From a virus, in the IMG/VR virus record IMGVR_UViG_3300011113_000734, positions 1-42,147 of that record: a DNA stretch of 42,147 nucleotides; one strand, 5' to 3'. The first letter of the stretch is position 1. Each line of letters begins with the position of its first letter. The notes beneath the pieces are model-generated. The model made no database searches. It had not been told where the DNA came from and saw only the letters and a program-made list of their open reading frames with translations. Below are positions 42,001 to 42,147 of the stretch, one piece after another. A program made the translations under genes and the position numbers.

Positions 42001-42147
42001 GATGCCGGTCGTCTTCGTGTGGAAGATGTCACCACCGACGAAGATGTGGTCAACCTTGTTCTTCTTACAGTCTTCAACAAATGCCGTAAAAACTTCACGG
42101 TACTCATCGTGACGACTTAAACCCCGCCAGTGAATATCTGCAGTATG
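39004..42147 (-). CDS. SbcD-SbcC (gp47-gp46) fusion: recombination exonuclease (N-terminus cut by window edge)
   Basis: One frame runs from the right edge to 39004 (1047 residues visible). The metallophosphoesterase part is SbcD/gp47-like: HTADIHW at the edge (motif I), GGDIFH (38-43), TLGNHD (73-78), CYHGPVQG and GDIHQL. The SbcC/gp46-like part follows: GANRIGKSS (Walker A, about 405-413), a long coiled coil with a zinc-hook-like PCGDEYPTCKF, LCSGMEKT (ABC signature) and FIIDEGFGTLDD (Walker B). Only a few N-terminal residues can be missing, since motif I begins at the fourth residue. In T4 the two subunits are separate proteins that resect DNA ends for recombination-dependent replication. 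Here both are in one chain. A short spacer of about 110 residues separates them. Confidence 0.93.
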   Translation of the reverse strand, partial: HTADIHWRGLSRHDEYREVFTAFVEDCKKNKVDHIFVGGDIFHTKTTGISPEYIDQLTWWLESMAKVAPVHLTLGNHDGNLTNLSRQDAVSPIVQAINNPRIHLYKKSGIYEFEPGFNLCVYSLFDEEGWDNVKPEPGKINLACYHGPVQGSVTESGWEIDESQIKVDFFKDYPFVLLGDIHQLQYLGYRDDQEGNKKPWIAYPGTPLQQNYAEELDHGYLVWNIESISKWNVSFRKLPNPKPFVTLNWTGSQKDFLKEAQNYPKQSRFRIKSSNALSQDDVSFFSDTLKSQYDATEVTFKSEYKAESETIKAGSATIAKSDLSSPEVILSLIQTYAKENGVTDYNCDTLTSQVKKYLSIVSSSDDLSRGSKWTLKHMKWHNTFAYGEDNEIDFSKLNGIIGVFGANRIGKSSIVGTLMYNLFNTTDRGSIKNLHVCNIRKPYCYARSIFEHNGNVYVAERQTSKSVNKKGITSATTSLNFFKMQDDGELEDLCGDLRTDTEKVIRSLIGTHEDFSITSLSAQGDINAFISQGSTKRRSFLSRFLGLDVFDKMADLANKDLNGFKAQLKNFPDRNWDELKKQCSDAVSEIKHQLDELEVLNAHRQSEISDLKADLSTHKDVKVVTQTDVLNQEKRVSTLLKSCDDCTSKIDNLTSEIQILKSKLEVVEQVENSDDVEDLKQQLTNICELERSLSDLKHLHDKETTQLKQYQKSLKILDEVPCGDEYPTCKFIKDAHQSKEKLSDQVHKSDDALKRMNEISVKLSAMNKENLVSRLDKLEKAITLSAKFKLEISKKETEIAASRASCDSIADTLRDAEQKLKDLQTALKNEENTEVVSIRSKIEVLTKQIKESDELRLSLATQRGKLLSDIDKLNNEKFSRDAILKDMKTYEIISGAFSKKGIPLIITRSQIPAINAEIAKILHGIVDFEVELENDDDSDASEIYINYGDSRRIIELCSGMEKTIASIALRVALVNVSSMSKCDMFIIDEGFGTLDDAGVEACNRLLTSLKKYFRLVLVITHVDGIKDVADHILEITKNEKDSRVVYA

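Overview
The window is a piece of a large tailed-phage genome (contractile-tail, T4-like virion module). The T4-type proteins recognisable from sequence are: large terminase (gp17), portal (gp20), prohead protease (gp21), scaffold (gp22), major capsid protein (gp23), neck proteins (gp13, gp14), a probable sheath stabiliser (gp15), tail sheath (gp18, in two copies), tail tube (gp19), a gp26-type baseplate/tail chaperone, a probable tape measure, and the gp46/gp47 (SbcC/SbcD) recombination nuclease. Almost everything is on the minus strand. Only a two-gene fibre-like island (4.1-5.3 kb) and the lysin (16.5-17.3 kb) are on the plus strand. No tRNA or CRISPR was seen, and no gene-free stretch exceeds 300 bases.

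Layout from right to left, the direction of most transcription. 42.1-38.3 kb: an SbcD-SbcC fusion running off the right edge, a zinc-ribbon protein and an unknown gene. 38.3-29.7 kb: terminase, a small leader-bearing protein, an intein-interrupted portal, an unknown 287-aa protein, the prohead protease, two small leader-bearing proteins and two related GPG-start proteins. 29.5-24.0 kb: scaffold, major capsid protein, a free-standing homing endonuclease, a small likely decoration protein. 24.0-22.9 kb: a possible nucleotidyltransferase-like protein. 22.9-18.7 kb: a three-gene operon of exported proteins of bacterial type. 18.7-17.3 kb: small genes. 17.3-13.3 kb: lysin (plus strand) and neck/completion proteins. 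13.2-6.4 kb: two tail sheath paralogues and the tail tube. 6.3-5.4 kb: a second homing endonuclease. 5.3-4.1 kb: the plus-strand island. 4.0-0 kb: the gp26-like protein with a likely +1 frameshift extension, a small protein, and the tape-measure candidate cut by the left edge.

The most unusual region is 18.76-22.89 kb. It encodes a lipoprotein with one CxxCH haem motif and DUF1588/DUF1585-like regions, a second lipoprotein, and a protein with a twin-arginine (Tat) signal that is probably DUF1501/DUF1552-like. These are bacterial surface or periplasmic proteins of a kind typical of Myxococcota and Planctomycetota. Both lipoproteins carry Ser/Thr/Gly-rich linkers like those of myxobacterial lipoproteins. 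I infer a host in or near Myxococcota that makes c-type cytochromes and uses Tat export, and that the phage carries this set as cargo. The host is an inference from these genes only.

Other points of interest: a UUU-C slip site in the gp26-like gene, an intein with an HNH nuclease in the most conserved part of the portal, two homing endonucleases of the same unusual design (zinc finger plus PD-(D/E)xK) sitting beside terminators of major structural genes, and a shared N-terminal leader on four small proteins that may target them into the prohead for cleavage by the gp21-like protease.
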